Of a stretch of DNA of 32,430 bases, positions 15,851-21,957 are shown piece by piece. How positions within the stretch are numbered: the first letter of the stretch is position 1; every line of letters begins with the position of its first letter. The translations under genes were made by a program, and so were the position numbers. This DNA is from Gammaproteobacteria bacterium 13_2_20CM_66_19. GTDB taxonomy: Bacteria > Pseudomonadota > Gammaproteobacteria > Steroidobacterales > Steroidobacteraceae. A model generated the notes under the pieces. That model did not search any database and was not told the DNA's origin. It saw nothing but the letters and a program-made list of their open reading frames with translations. The stretch is from contig MNCZ01000062.1 in NCBI GenBank assembly GCA_001914695.1, positions 1 through 32,430 of the forward strand, in the 5' to 3' direction.

Positions 15851-16172
15851 CCGCGATCGCTTGGAGAGCGATCAGCGAGTGAGCGTAGGCAGCGCCTGCG
15901 CGCATCTCGGCGGCGACCCAGATCGCTTCCGTCAGTTCTTCCGGCGTGGCGCCGTGGCGCAGCGCGGCTTTGGTGTGGCCACGGATGCAGTACGGACATT
16001 GGGTGACGTGCGCCACCGCCACAGCGATGAGCTGCTTGGTCTTGTCAGGCGGAGCGCCTTCTGCGAAGACGCGCTCACTGAAGGCGGTGAAAGCGTCCTG
16101 AACGTCGGGGGCGAGCTTCTTGCGCCTCGCTGCGAGGTCGGGTGTTGGCTGCGGTAGGACATCTGTCGCCAT
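15843..16172 (-). CDS. Carboxymuconolactone decarboxylase / AhpD-like protein
   Basis: 109 aa with AGAGGAGACG before ATG 16172. The AhpD-type redox motif is present: HVTQCPYCIRGHTKAALRHG, with the C-x-x-C pair and the following His. EELTEAIWVAAEMRAGAAYA gives the conserved acidic/His-adjacent helix. Single-domain members act as small alkylhydroperoxidase-like reductases or are uncharacterised. It is probably cotranscribed with the downstream DUF488 gene (8-bp overlap). Confidence 0.85.
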   Translation of the reverse strand: MATDVLPQPTPDLAARRKKLAPDVQDAFTAFSERVFAEGAPPDKTKQLIAVAVAHVTQCPYCIRGHTKAALRHGATPEELTEAIWVAAEMRAGAAYAHSLIALQAIADV

Positions 16173-16232
16173 GGTGTGCGTCTCCTCTGTTGGTGCGGGT
16201 CCGGCCGCAAAGCGGAGAGCTGAGAGTCAAGA

Positions 16233-16652
16233 TCACTTGAGAGTTCCTGCGCGGTTTGCGCGAGTGATCGGCGCCTTGGCCCGGGATTCCACGACGAGCC
16301 TGGCCCTCATGGTAGGGTGAAACGTACACCCGTAATCGAACTCGCCCACCCTGCGGGCCCTGTAGGTCCAGGACACGTTAGGTGCGATGCTGCCCGAATC
16401 GAAAGCCTTGCTATCCGCCGTGGCGGTATGAGGAAACAGATCTCTGTTGATCCAGACGAGACGATCCCCTCGGTGCACCGTTAGCGTCTGCGGATTGAAA
16501 CGCATCCCCTCGATGGTAACGGTATAGGTTTTCGCGGCAGGGATCTGGGTCGCGCTTCGGGTACCCGCAGCGACGGTCAGCGTGCCTGCGCACACCACAA
16601 CGCAGGCGCGGGCAATGCCCCGGGTTTGCGACACGCATGCAAGCAGCTTCAT
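16233..16652 (-). CDS. Exported cupredoxin (plastocyanin/amicyanin-like)
   Basis: 139 aa. An N-terminal signal-like segment spans ~11-33 (ACVVVCAGTLTVAAG). The single cupredoxin domain starts near YTVTIEGMRFNPQTLTVHRG. Type 1 copper ligands are visible: His75 (LFPHTATADS), Cys109, His112 and Met115 in YGCTFHPTMRARL. This supports a periplasmic electron carrier. It starts 3 bp after the DUF4142 stop, so the two form an operon. Confidence 0.85.
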   Translation of the reverse strand: MKLLACVSQTRGIARACVVVCAGTLTVAAGTRSATQIPAAKTYTVTIEGMRFNPQTLTVHRGDRLVWINRDLFPHTATADSKAFDSGSIAPNVSWTYRARRVGEFDYGCTFHPTMRARLVVESRAKAPITRANRAGTLK

Positions 16653-16655
16653 CCA

Positions 16656-17183
16656 CTACATCTTGCCCAAGGAGCTTTGGATCTGCTTCGCGCTCTCCAG
16701 ATGAGCGACGAACGCAGGACGCACCTTGACGAGCAACGCTTTGAGCTCTGCATTCTGCGCGCTCGGAATCAAGGTCTTGTCCAGCGCGTCGATAACGCTC
16801 TGATGATAGGCGACCTCATGTTCGATGTACGCCTTGTCGAACGCACCGTCGCGGAGCTTCTTCAGAGCAGCGAGATTCTCGTCCCCGCCCCGTTTGAGGC
16901 TCTCGCTCGTCGGGTTGCTCTCGGGGGTCACGTGCAACTTCTGCACGAGCTCCGTGGCCGACTGGTTCACGCCGGAATGATCCGTAATCATCCGCTGTGC
17001 GAAGTCCTTGACTTCCTTGGAGTGCCCTTTCGACTTGGCGAGTTTGCCGGCGGCGATATCCACCTGATTCGCGGTCACGACAATCGCTGCAATCTGCGGA
17101 TCCATCACATGAGTAGTCTGGGCCCCGGCAGCTGCGGTGAGCAGGGCGAGGGTTGCAGCGCAAGGCGCATAGCGCGGTTTCAT
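16656..17183 (-). CDS. Exported DUF4142 protein
   Basis: The start MKPRYAPCAATLALLTAAAG (17183) is a signal peptide and follows TGAGGAGGACGAA, so the longer upstream open frame is not used. 175 aa. The mature part is the helical DUF4142 domain (ferritin-like fold predicted for the family): MDPQIAAIVVTANQVDIAAG, KSKGHSKEVKDFAQRMITDH, then YIEHEVAYHQSVIDALDKTL. The family is periplasmic and often induced with stress genes; metal binding is suspected but not proven. It is the first gene of the minus-strand cluster and diverges from the cytochrome gene. Confidence 0.85.
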   Translation of the reverse strand: MKPRYAPCAATLALLTAAAGAQTTHVMDPQIAAIVVTANQVDIAAGKLAKSKGHSKEVKDFAQRMITDHSGVNQSATELVQKLHVTPESNPTSESLKRGGDENLAALKKLRDGAFDKAYIEHEVAYHQSVIDALDKTLIPSAQNAELKALLVKVRPAFVAHLESAKQIQSSLGKM

Positions 17184-17467
17184 TTCGTCCTCCTCACGGG
17201 AGCAACAGCCCGTTCGTGACTGACAGGTTCTTTTAGCACCTGTCGTGACATTGGACAACGCGAGTTTGTGGGCGCCATCCCCGCCGTGAACAACTGTTAG
17301 GCACCAGCTGCGGCCGGTTCTGTAGGTGAAGCGATCTCCCATGGCGGCCGCTCTGCGGCCGAGTGTGCGCTGCCGCTTCGACACAGCGATTCCTTCGCGT
17401 CGTTGCAGCGTCGCCGACGGTCATTAGAAGACGACCTCTGACCAGCTTATGCCACCGTAGGGCTAGT

Positions 17468-17481
17468 GTTACCGACGTAAC
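17468..17481. promoter_or_regulatory. Dyad GTTAC-N4-GTAAC, predicted Crp/Fnr-type site 1
   Basis: Perfect five-base arms with the four-base spacer CGAC. The centre is 27 bp from that of site 2. It lies in the intergenic region between DUF4142 (minus) and the cytochrome (plus), so it could serve either direction. Confidence 0.6.
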
Positions 17482-17494
17482 AGCTTCTGGGAAC

Positions 17495-17508
17495 GTTACC
17501 AAAGTAAC
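17495..17508. promoter_or_regulatory. Dyad GTTAC-N4-GTAAC, predicted Crp/Fnr-type site 2
   Basis: The spacer is CCAAA-type (GTTACCAAAGTAAC), identical over all 14 bases to the site before the Crp/Fnr gene at 18959. It ends about 95 bp upstream of the cytochrome start codon. The flank TGATCTGTCACC resembles TGACGTTGCCACC after site 3, so the wider promoter may be duplicated. Confidence 0.65.
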
Positions 17509-17602
17509 TGATCTGTCACCTTCGAAGTGGTAGCAAGAACAGGCGAGCGTGCGAAGCCGAACACTGATCGCGACTCGATCACAGGGATGGGAGGAATTCG
17601 CC

Positions 17603-18910
17603 ATGAGACTGTTCAGGGGAACGCGCTTCCTGCTCGGCGGCCTTTTGCTCTGTCTTACCCTAAGAGCGCAGGAGCTTTCAGGGTTCGATGCCGTGATTCG
17701 TGACAATGCCAGACAAATGGCCGATGAGGGCAAGCGAACCTTTCGATTCGACACATTCGGCGACGAGACCTTCTGGGGTGACACGCTGCGACTGCACGAA
17801 GCAATCGAAGGGCAGAAGTTGGGCGGCGTGGGGGCCGGGGTGAGCCCGGCGACGGCGCTCGCGGTAGGCCTGAAAGTCGACGTGGACGCGTTGCCCGCCA
17901 GCGTCATAGCCGCTCTTAGGGCAGGCAAGGTCGACCTTAACGATACTGCGACAACGCTGCTGCTGCTGAAAGTGGGTTCTGTGGTTGGAGTGACCGGGCA
18001 TTTCAACAGCCAGGGTCGGCTGAGTTCGATTGGAATACAATGTGCCCTTTGTCATTCCACCGTGGACGACTCATTCGCTCCTGGCATCGGTCATCGGCTG
18101 GATGGTTGGGCGAATCGTGACTTAAACGTTGGCGCGATCACATCGCTCGCGCCGAACCTGCAACCTGCTGCAGCCCTCCTCGGCACGGACGTAGCGACGG
18201 TCAGGAAGGTACTCGCTGCCTGGGGACCGGGAAGGTTTGACGCCGAACTCTTCATGGATGGCAAGGGCTTCCGGCCCGACGGCAAGAGCTCTGCCGTTCT
18301 CATTCCGCCGGCTTTTGGACTGGCCGGTGTCAATCTGCACACGTGGACCGGCTGGGGTTCGGTCACATACTGGAATGCGTTCGTGGGAAATCTGGAGATG
18401 CACGGCAAGGGAACGTTCTTCGATCCGCGCCTGAACAGTGCCGCTCAGTTTCCCGTGGCGGCGGCTGCCGGTTTTGGTAACCTGCGAAACACCCCCGACC
18501 TGATCACAGAGAAGCTCGGCGCGCTGCAATTTTACCAGCTCGCCATACCGGTTCCGAAGCCCCCGAAGGGAAGCTTCGACGAAGCGGCAGCCGAGCGGGG
18601 CAAAGAGCTCTTCGCGGGTCAGGCTAAGTGTGCGACATGCCACGTTCCGCCGCTATTTACCGAGCCGGGCTGGAATCTGCATGCGCCCGAAGAGATCGGA
18701 GTCGACGACTTCCAGGCCAGTCGTGCCCCGGACAGGCGTTACCGTACGACTCCGCTGAAAGGACTGTGGACGCACACCAAAGGTGGCTTCTTCCACGACG
18801 GGCGCTTCTCAACGTTGGGCGAAGTGGTACAACACTACAACGGTTTCTTCGGTCTCGGCCTCAGTGATCAGCAGGTTCACGATCTGGTCGAATATCTGAA
18901 GTCGCTGTAA
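17603..18910 (+). CDS. Exported di-heme c-type cytochrome (cytochrome c peroxidase-like)
   Basis: The start MRLFRGTRFLLGGLLLCLTL (17603) follows GGGAGGAATTCGCC; the upstream extension of the frame has no signal. 435 aa with a signal peptide to about residue 22. Two heme-binding motifs are seen: CALCH (147-151) and CATCH (343-347). The C-terminal part (RRYRTTPLKGLWTHTKGGFF, HDGRFSTLGEVVQHYNGFFG, then DLVEYLKSL) is as in the MauG/CcpA superfamily. Long insertions separate the hemes, so substrate could differ from peroxide. It is divergent from the redox cluster and 227 bp before the Crp/Fnr gene; two dyads lie upstream. Confidence 0.85.
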   Translation: MRLFRGTRFLLGGLLLCLTLRAQELSGFDAVIRDNARQMADEGKRTFRFDTFGDETFWGDTLRLHEAIEGQKLGGVGAGVSPATALAVGLKVDVDALPASVIAALRAGKVDLNDTATTLLLLKVGSVVGVTGHFNSQGRLSSIGIQCALCHSTVDDSFAPGIGHRLDGWANRDLNVGAITSLAPNLQPAAALLGTDVATVRKVLAAWGPGRFDAELFMDGKGFRPDGKSSAVLIPPAFGLAGVNLHTWTGWGSVTYWNAFVGNLEMHGKGTFFDPRLNSAAQFPVAAAAGFGNLRNTPDLITEKLGALQFYQLAIPVPKPPKGSFDEAAAERGKELFAGQAKCATCHVPPLFTEPGWNLHAPEEIGVDDFQASRAPDRRYRTTPLKGLWTHTKGGFFHDGRFSTLGEVVQHYNGFFGLGLSDQQVHDLVEYLKSL

Positions 18911-18958
18911 CTGGCAGGATACGCGACCCAGCCTGCTGATCGGTTCGGCACGGCATGT

Positions 18959-18972
18959 GTTACCAAAGTAAC
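18959..18972. promoter_or_regulatory. Dyad GTTAC-N4-GTAAC, predicted Crp/Fnr-type site 3
   Basis: GTTACCAAAGTAAC, identical to site 2, between the cytochrome stop and the Crp/Fnr gene. If the centre is at -41.5 as in class II Fnr-type promoters, transcription would start near 19007, just after the AT-rich GATAGGCGTAT (18993-19003). This suggests autoregulation. Confidence 0.65.
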
Positions 18973-19137
18973 TGACGTTGCCACCTGTAGGTGATAGGCG
19001 TATCAGTGCTCGGGACGCTGGTACGCAAATCCACTCAGGGAGCGGGGTCTTCGCCATGACAGAAGCTCCAGCGTGGCGGTTCCTAGTCGCGTTCCCAACC
19101 TCTCGTGAAAAGCGCGTGGCTTCGGCAGAATCATTCG

Positions 19138-19875
19138 ATGCCAGCATCGATCGCACCCACCGGCCAGAGTGCAGAGCGGCAGGCCCTCGGATTTGAGGAT
19201 TCCCTCTCTCAGGCAGCGCTTTCTACCGCTCTGGTTTCAGTCTTTCGCGGAAAGTTTTGCGACGCTATCCTGCCGAATCGAAAAGCAGTCGCTTTCAAGA
19301 AGGAACAGGTCATCTACGACGTGGGGGATACGGCACGAACGTTCTTCTTTCTGCAGCGTGGATTTGTAAAGGTCGGCACGATTACGTCCGATGGCCACGA
19401 ACTCATCTACGATGTACGCAAAGCCGGAGATGTCGTCGGCGAACTGTGCGCGTCCGAGCTGCAGCGTCTGGATCGAGCCGTGGCGCTTGAGCCAGCAGAG
19501 GCCATCCCCGTGCCATTCGAGGAGGTAATGGAAGCCGTGCGAGAACGACCTGACCTACTGACACGACTCGTTGACGTCTTCTGCCGTGCGCTGAGTGAGG
19601 CCTATGCACAAGTGAACACCTTGGCGGTGGACGACACGGCTCATCGGCTCGCCAAGGTGCTGCTGAAACTGGCGGCCAAGATAGGTCAGCACTCGGGGTC
19701 CGAGGTCGAGATTCCCACGTATCTCACGCAAGAAGAAATCGCGCAGATGGTGGCTGTACGCCGGGAGAGAATTTCAACAGCGCTGAATTTTTTTCGCCGC
19801 AAGCGCCTGATTCAATATACCAATCATGGGCACCTGGTGCTGAATGTGAGCGCCCTGGAAAGCTACGTTAGTTGA
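19138..19875 (+). CDS. Crp/Fnr-family transcription regulator
   Basis: ATG 19138 (245 aa) is preferred; an in-frame GTG at 19105 is possible, and neither has a strong ribosome site. An N-terminal cyclic-nucleotide-binding-type barrel spans about 35-140 (VIYDVGDTARTFFFLQRGFV, KVGTITSDGHELIYDVRKAG, DVVGELC), followed by a dimerisation helix and a winged HTH (YLTQEEIAQMVAVRRERIST, ALNFFRRKRLIQYTNHGHLV). The four-cysteine N-terminal pattern of oxygen-sensing Fnr is absent, so another ligand or redox signal is likely. The GTTAC dyad before its own gene and before the cytochrome is the natural candidate operator. Confidence 0.85.
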   Translation: MPASIAPTGQSAERQALGFEDSLSQAALSTALVSVFRGKFCDAILPNRKAVAFKKEQVIYDVGDTARTFFFLQRGFVKVGTITSDGHELIYDVRKAGDVVGELCASELQRLDRAVALEPAEAIPVPFEEVMEAVRERPDLLTRLVDVFCRALSEAYAQVNTLAVDDTAHRLAKVLLKLAAKIGQHSGSEVEIPTYLTQEEIAQMVAVRRERISTALNFFRRKRLIQYTNHGHLVLNVSALESYVS

Positions 19876-20107
19876 CGGCTAAGCCCGCCAAGGGCGACAC
19901 GTCCTCGCCGCGGCCACCCGTTTCCTCTGTGGATTGTGTTCAGCGCTGCGCTGGCGCTGCTGCTCTCATCGACCTGGAAAGCCGGTCAACACGTTCCAGG
20001 GGCGCCGGCAGCCCCACCACAGAAACAGCACGATCCGATATCTGAAGCCCGAAACGTTGCTGACCGTCCGGCGCGAGGCTCGTCGGTGCATTTGGGTGCA
20101 AATGGGT
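19876..20107. other. Island right edge without a convincing gene
   Basis: No clear gene. A forward open frame (GTG 19936) runs into the tRNA antisense and ends in AGAGFEPATFGL, the well-known artefact peptide produced when the complement of a tRNA 3' end is translated. TGCAAA-type motifs are repeated at 20094-20120 (GGGTGCAAA twice, then GCAAAACGTTGCAAA) and may be recombinase-binding sequences. Confidence 0.4.
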
Positions 20108-20136
20108 GCAAAACGTTGCAAATGGTAGCGGGGGCA
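20108..20136. repeat. att-like core at the tRNA-fMet 3' end
   Basis: This sequence covers the last bases of the tRNA gene (from 20123) and 15 bp beyond it, and matches 9821-9849 in 28 of 29 positions. It marks the right-hand attachment site of whatever occupied, or still occupies, 9.8-20.1 kb. Confidence 0.75.
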
Positions 20137-20199
20137 GGATTTGAACCTGCGACCTTCGGGTTATGAGCCCGACGAGCTGCCAGACTGCTCCACCCCGCA
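20123..20199 (-). tRNA. Initiator tRNA-fMet (CAU anticodon), CCA encoded
   Basis: 77 nt on the minus strand. The anticodon arm TCGGG-CTCATAA-CCCGA carries the three G-C pairs unique to initiator tRNAs. The T arm GCAGG-TTCAAAT-CCTGC pairs perfectly, and the acceptor stem GCGGGG/CCCCGC is followed by the encoded CCA. Position 1 is U and position 72 is U, so the first pair is open as required for formylation, though E. coli uses C1-A72. Its 3' end is the insertion target of the neighbouring elements. Confidence 0.95.
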
Positions 20200-20213
20200 C
20201 CAGGAGGGCGCGC

Positions 20214-20242
20214 ATTCTACAAGCCGATGGCGGGGGCGGCAA
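20214..20242 (-). promoter_or_regulatory. Sigma-70 promoter of tRNA-fMet
   Basis: On the minus strand TTGCCG (20242-20237) is followed by a 17-bp spacer and TAGAAT (20219-20214), 14 bp before the mature tRNA 5' end. The following GCGCGCC is a GC-rich discriminator, as in stringently controlled stable-RNA promoters. Confidence 0.6.
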
Positions 20243-20376
20243 TAGAAAGAAGAGGTAGCGTCCGGCGTACCAAAGGCTTGCATCGGCAGGCGGGTTTTTC
20301 CCCGCGGCCGCGATCCCGCCAGCCGCGGCCACCCGCCCGGGGCGACGAGGCGCGGGGCGAGGCCGCGGCCGCATCT

Positions 20377-20793
20377 TCAGGCTAGCTTGCTGGCGATCTT
20401 CCCGGCGAGCGCCGCTCCGGCCTTGGGGTCTAGTCCCTTCAGTGGCCAGCCGATGCCGAGTCCCTCGCGCGGACTGGGCTTGGGGATGATGTGGAAGTGC
20501 ACGTGTGGAATGGCCTGGTGGGCGCCGGTGCCGTTGTTTTCGAGCACGTTGTATTCCTTCACGCCCGTGGCGGCGACGACCGCGCGGCACAGGCGCGGCA
20601 GCACCCGCCCGATCGCGGCGGCTGATTCGTCCGAAAGGCGATCGAGGGTTTCCGCAGGCTCTTTCGAGACCACGAGCGTGTGCCCGTCGCTCAACGGGTT
20701 GATGTCGAGAAACGCCAGCACCTTGTCGTCCTCGTAGATCTTGTGGCAGGGGATTTCCCCGCGGACGATCTTGCCGAATACCGTGTCTGCCAT
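20377..20793 (-). CDS. HIT-family nucleotide hydrolase/transferase (HinT-like)
   Basis: 138 aa, the usual length. ATG 20793 (MADTVFGKIVRGEIPCHKIY) matches family starts; the frame upstream is spurious. The histidine triad His97-Val-His99-Phe-His101 (IPHVHFHIIPKPS) is intact. Preceding conserved parts are DDKVLAFLDINPLSDGHTLV and YNVLENNGTGAHQ. HinT-type enzymes hydrolyse purine phosphoramidates in the cytoplasm. It is a stand-alone gene upstream of the tRNA on the same strand and divergent from frmA. Confidence 0.9.
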   Translation of the reverse strand: MADTVFGKIVRGEIPCHKIYEDDKVLAFLDINPLSDGHTLVVSKEPAETLDRLSDESAAAIGRVLPRLCRAVVAATGVKEYNVLENNGTGAHQAIPHVHFHIIPKPSPREGLGIGWPLKGLDPKAGAALAGKIASKLA

Positions 20794-20935
20794 GGGTAGC
20801 CTCTGCGCCAATGCCCCGCTTACGGCCACATTGTCGCGCGCCGTGGCGTACTGACAAGACCGTTCGTGGATTTTGCGGTCCCGGCGCGTGCGCGTAGACT
20901 CACACGCTCGCTGCGCCCTGATGAGGGGACCTGGC

Positions 20936-21209
20936 ATGAAGACCAAGGCTGCCGTTGCGTACGCCGCCGGAAAGCAGCTCGAAGTCGTGACGGTCGATCT
21001 CGACGGCCCGAAGGCCGGCGAAGTGCTCATCGAGATCCGCGCGAGCGGCGTGTGCCACACGGTCAAATTCACCCGTTCCGGCGGCGATCCGGAGGGCCTG
21101 TTCCCGGTGATTTTCGGGCACGCAGGGCACGGCGTTCGGCGGTGCGCGGGGCCGCAGCGACGTTCTGATGCACGAGGGCGAGTCGATCCGCTCGGTGATC
21201 ACCTTCTGA
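20936..21209 (+). pseudogene. frmA: S-(hydroxymethyl)glutathione dehydrogenase, collapsed by internal deletions
   Basis: ATG 20936 gives the normal class III alcohol dehydrogenase start: MKTKAAVAYAAGKQLEVVTV, DLDGPKAGEVLIEIRASGVC, and GLFPVIFGHAGHG in place of the usual GLFP-x-ILGHEGAG. After ~65 residues the DNA jumps, in another frame, to the enzyme's C-terminus: AFGGARGRS, then DVLMHEGESIRSVITF and TGA 21207-21209. In intact FrmA (about 370 aa) AFGG-x-x-GR and LMH-x-GESIRSV-x-F are themselves ~45 residues apart, so there are at least two deletions. The catalytic zinc site and NAD domain are lost. It precedes gfa, as in functional formaldehyde operons. Confidence 0.9.
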
Positions 21210-21278
21210 GAACGCTGCGCGCCTTCGGGGCGCGCGGTGCTCTACACTGACGCTCACAATTCGAATCAGGAGAACCTC

Positions 21279-21851
21279 ATGGCTATCTCGATACATCCGG
21301 CCGTCGATGGCGGCGTCAAGGCGGGCGCTACCGACTTTGCGGGCGGTACGCTCACCTGCAAGTGCAGCTCCTCACCCGTGACCGTGAGCCTGAAGGGCAA
21401 CACGGCGTTCAACCACGTGTGCGGCTGCACCAAGTGCTGGAAGCCCAAGGGGGCGCTGTTCTCAGTGGTCGCGGTCATCGGGCGCGACAAGCTCAGCGTC
21501 ACCGCGAACGCCAACAAGCTCAAGGTCGTCGACGAGAAAGCGCCCATCCAGCGCTACGCCTGCACCGGCTGCGGCGTGCATATGTACGGGCGGATCGAGA
21601 ACAAGAACCACCCGTTCTACAGCTTCGATTTCGTGCACACCGAGCTCTCGAAGGACCGCGGCTGGTCGGCCCCGGAGTTCGCGGCGTTCGTCTCGTCGAT
21701 CATCGAGTCGGGCTTCCCGCCGGCGCGCATGGGCGAGGTGCGCGCGCGCCTCAAGGAGCTGAAGCTCGAGCCGTACGACTGCCTGTCGCCCGGGCTCATG
21801 GATCTGATCGCCACGCACGCGGCGAAGCAGAAGGGCACGCTCGCGGCCTGA
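21279..21851 (+). CDS. gfa: S-(hydroxymethyl)glutathione synthase (formaldehyde-activating)
   Basis: ATG 21279 follows CAGGAGAACCTC; 190 aa, full length. All zinc-binding cysteines are visible: Cys27-x-Cys29 (CKC), Cys48, Cys50 and Cys53 (CGCTKC), Cys95 and Cys98 (CTGC). Flanking conserved segments include [20 protein letters not shown] and [20 protein letters not shown]. The enzyme condenses formaldehyde with glutathione to feed FrmA, though a scaffold role has been argued. Its usual partner frmA, 69 bp upstream, is destroyed, so it either works with another dehydrogenase elsewhere or is on its way out. Confidence 0.95.
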   Translation: MAISIHPAVDGGVKAGATDFAGGTLTCKCSSSPVTVSLKGNTAFNHVCGCTKCWKPKGALFSVVAVIGRDKLSVTANANKLKVVDEKAPIQRYACTGCGVHMYGRIENKNHPFYSFDFVHTELSKDRGWSAPEFAAFVSSIIESGFPPARMGEVRARLKELKLEPYDCLSPGLMDLIATHAAKQKGTLAA

Positions 21852-21892
21852 TCCGGACCGCAGCCGCCGTGTGCGGCCGCTTTCACGCTCGT

Positions 21893-21930
21893 GCCGGCAC
21901 CGGGTCCGCAGGAGGCGGACCGGTGCCGGC
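21893..21930. terminator. Strong GC hairpin between gfa and DUF885 gene
   Basis: Arms GCCGGCACCGGGTCCGC (21893-21909) and GCGGACCGGTGCCGGC (21915-21930) pair over 16 bp with one bulge across a 5-base loop. There is no T-tract on either side. It lies 41 bp after gfa and 27 bp before the next start codon, so it may terminate, protect the gfa message 3' end, or affect initiation downstream. Confidence 0.5.
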
Positions 21931-21957
21931 AGCTTCGGTTGCGCCTGGGAGAGTCCC

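Noticed and set aside
19936-20166. Forward ORF ending in AGAGFEPATFGL
   Set aside because: The tail is the complement of the tRNA 3' end translated, a common false ORF; the upstream part has no family. A truncated integrase tail cannot be excluded but is not supported.
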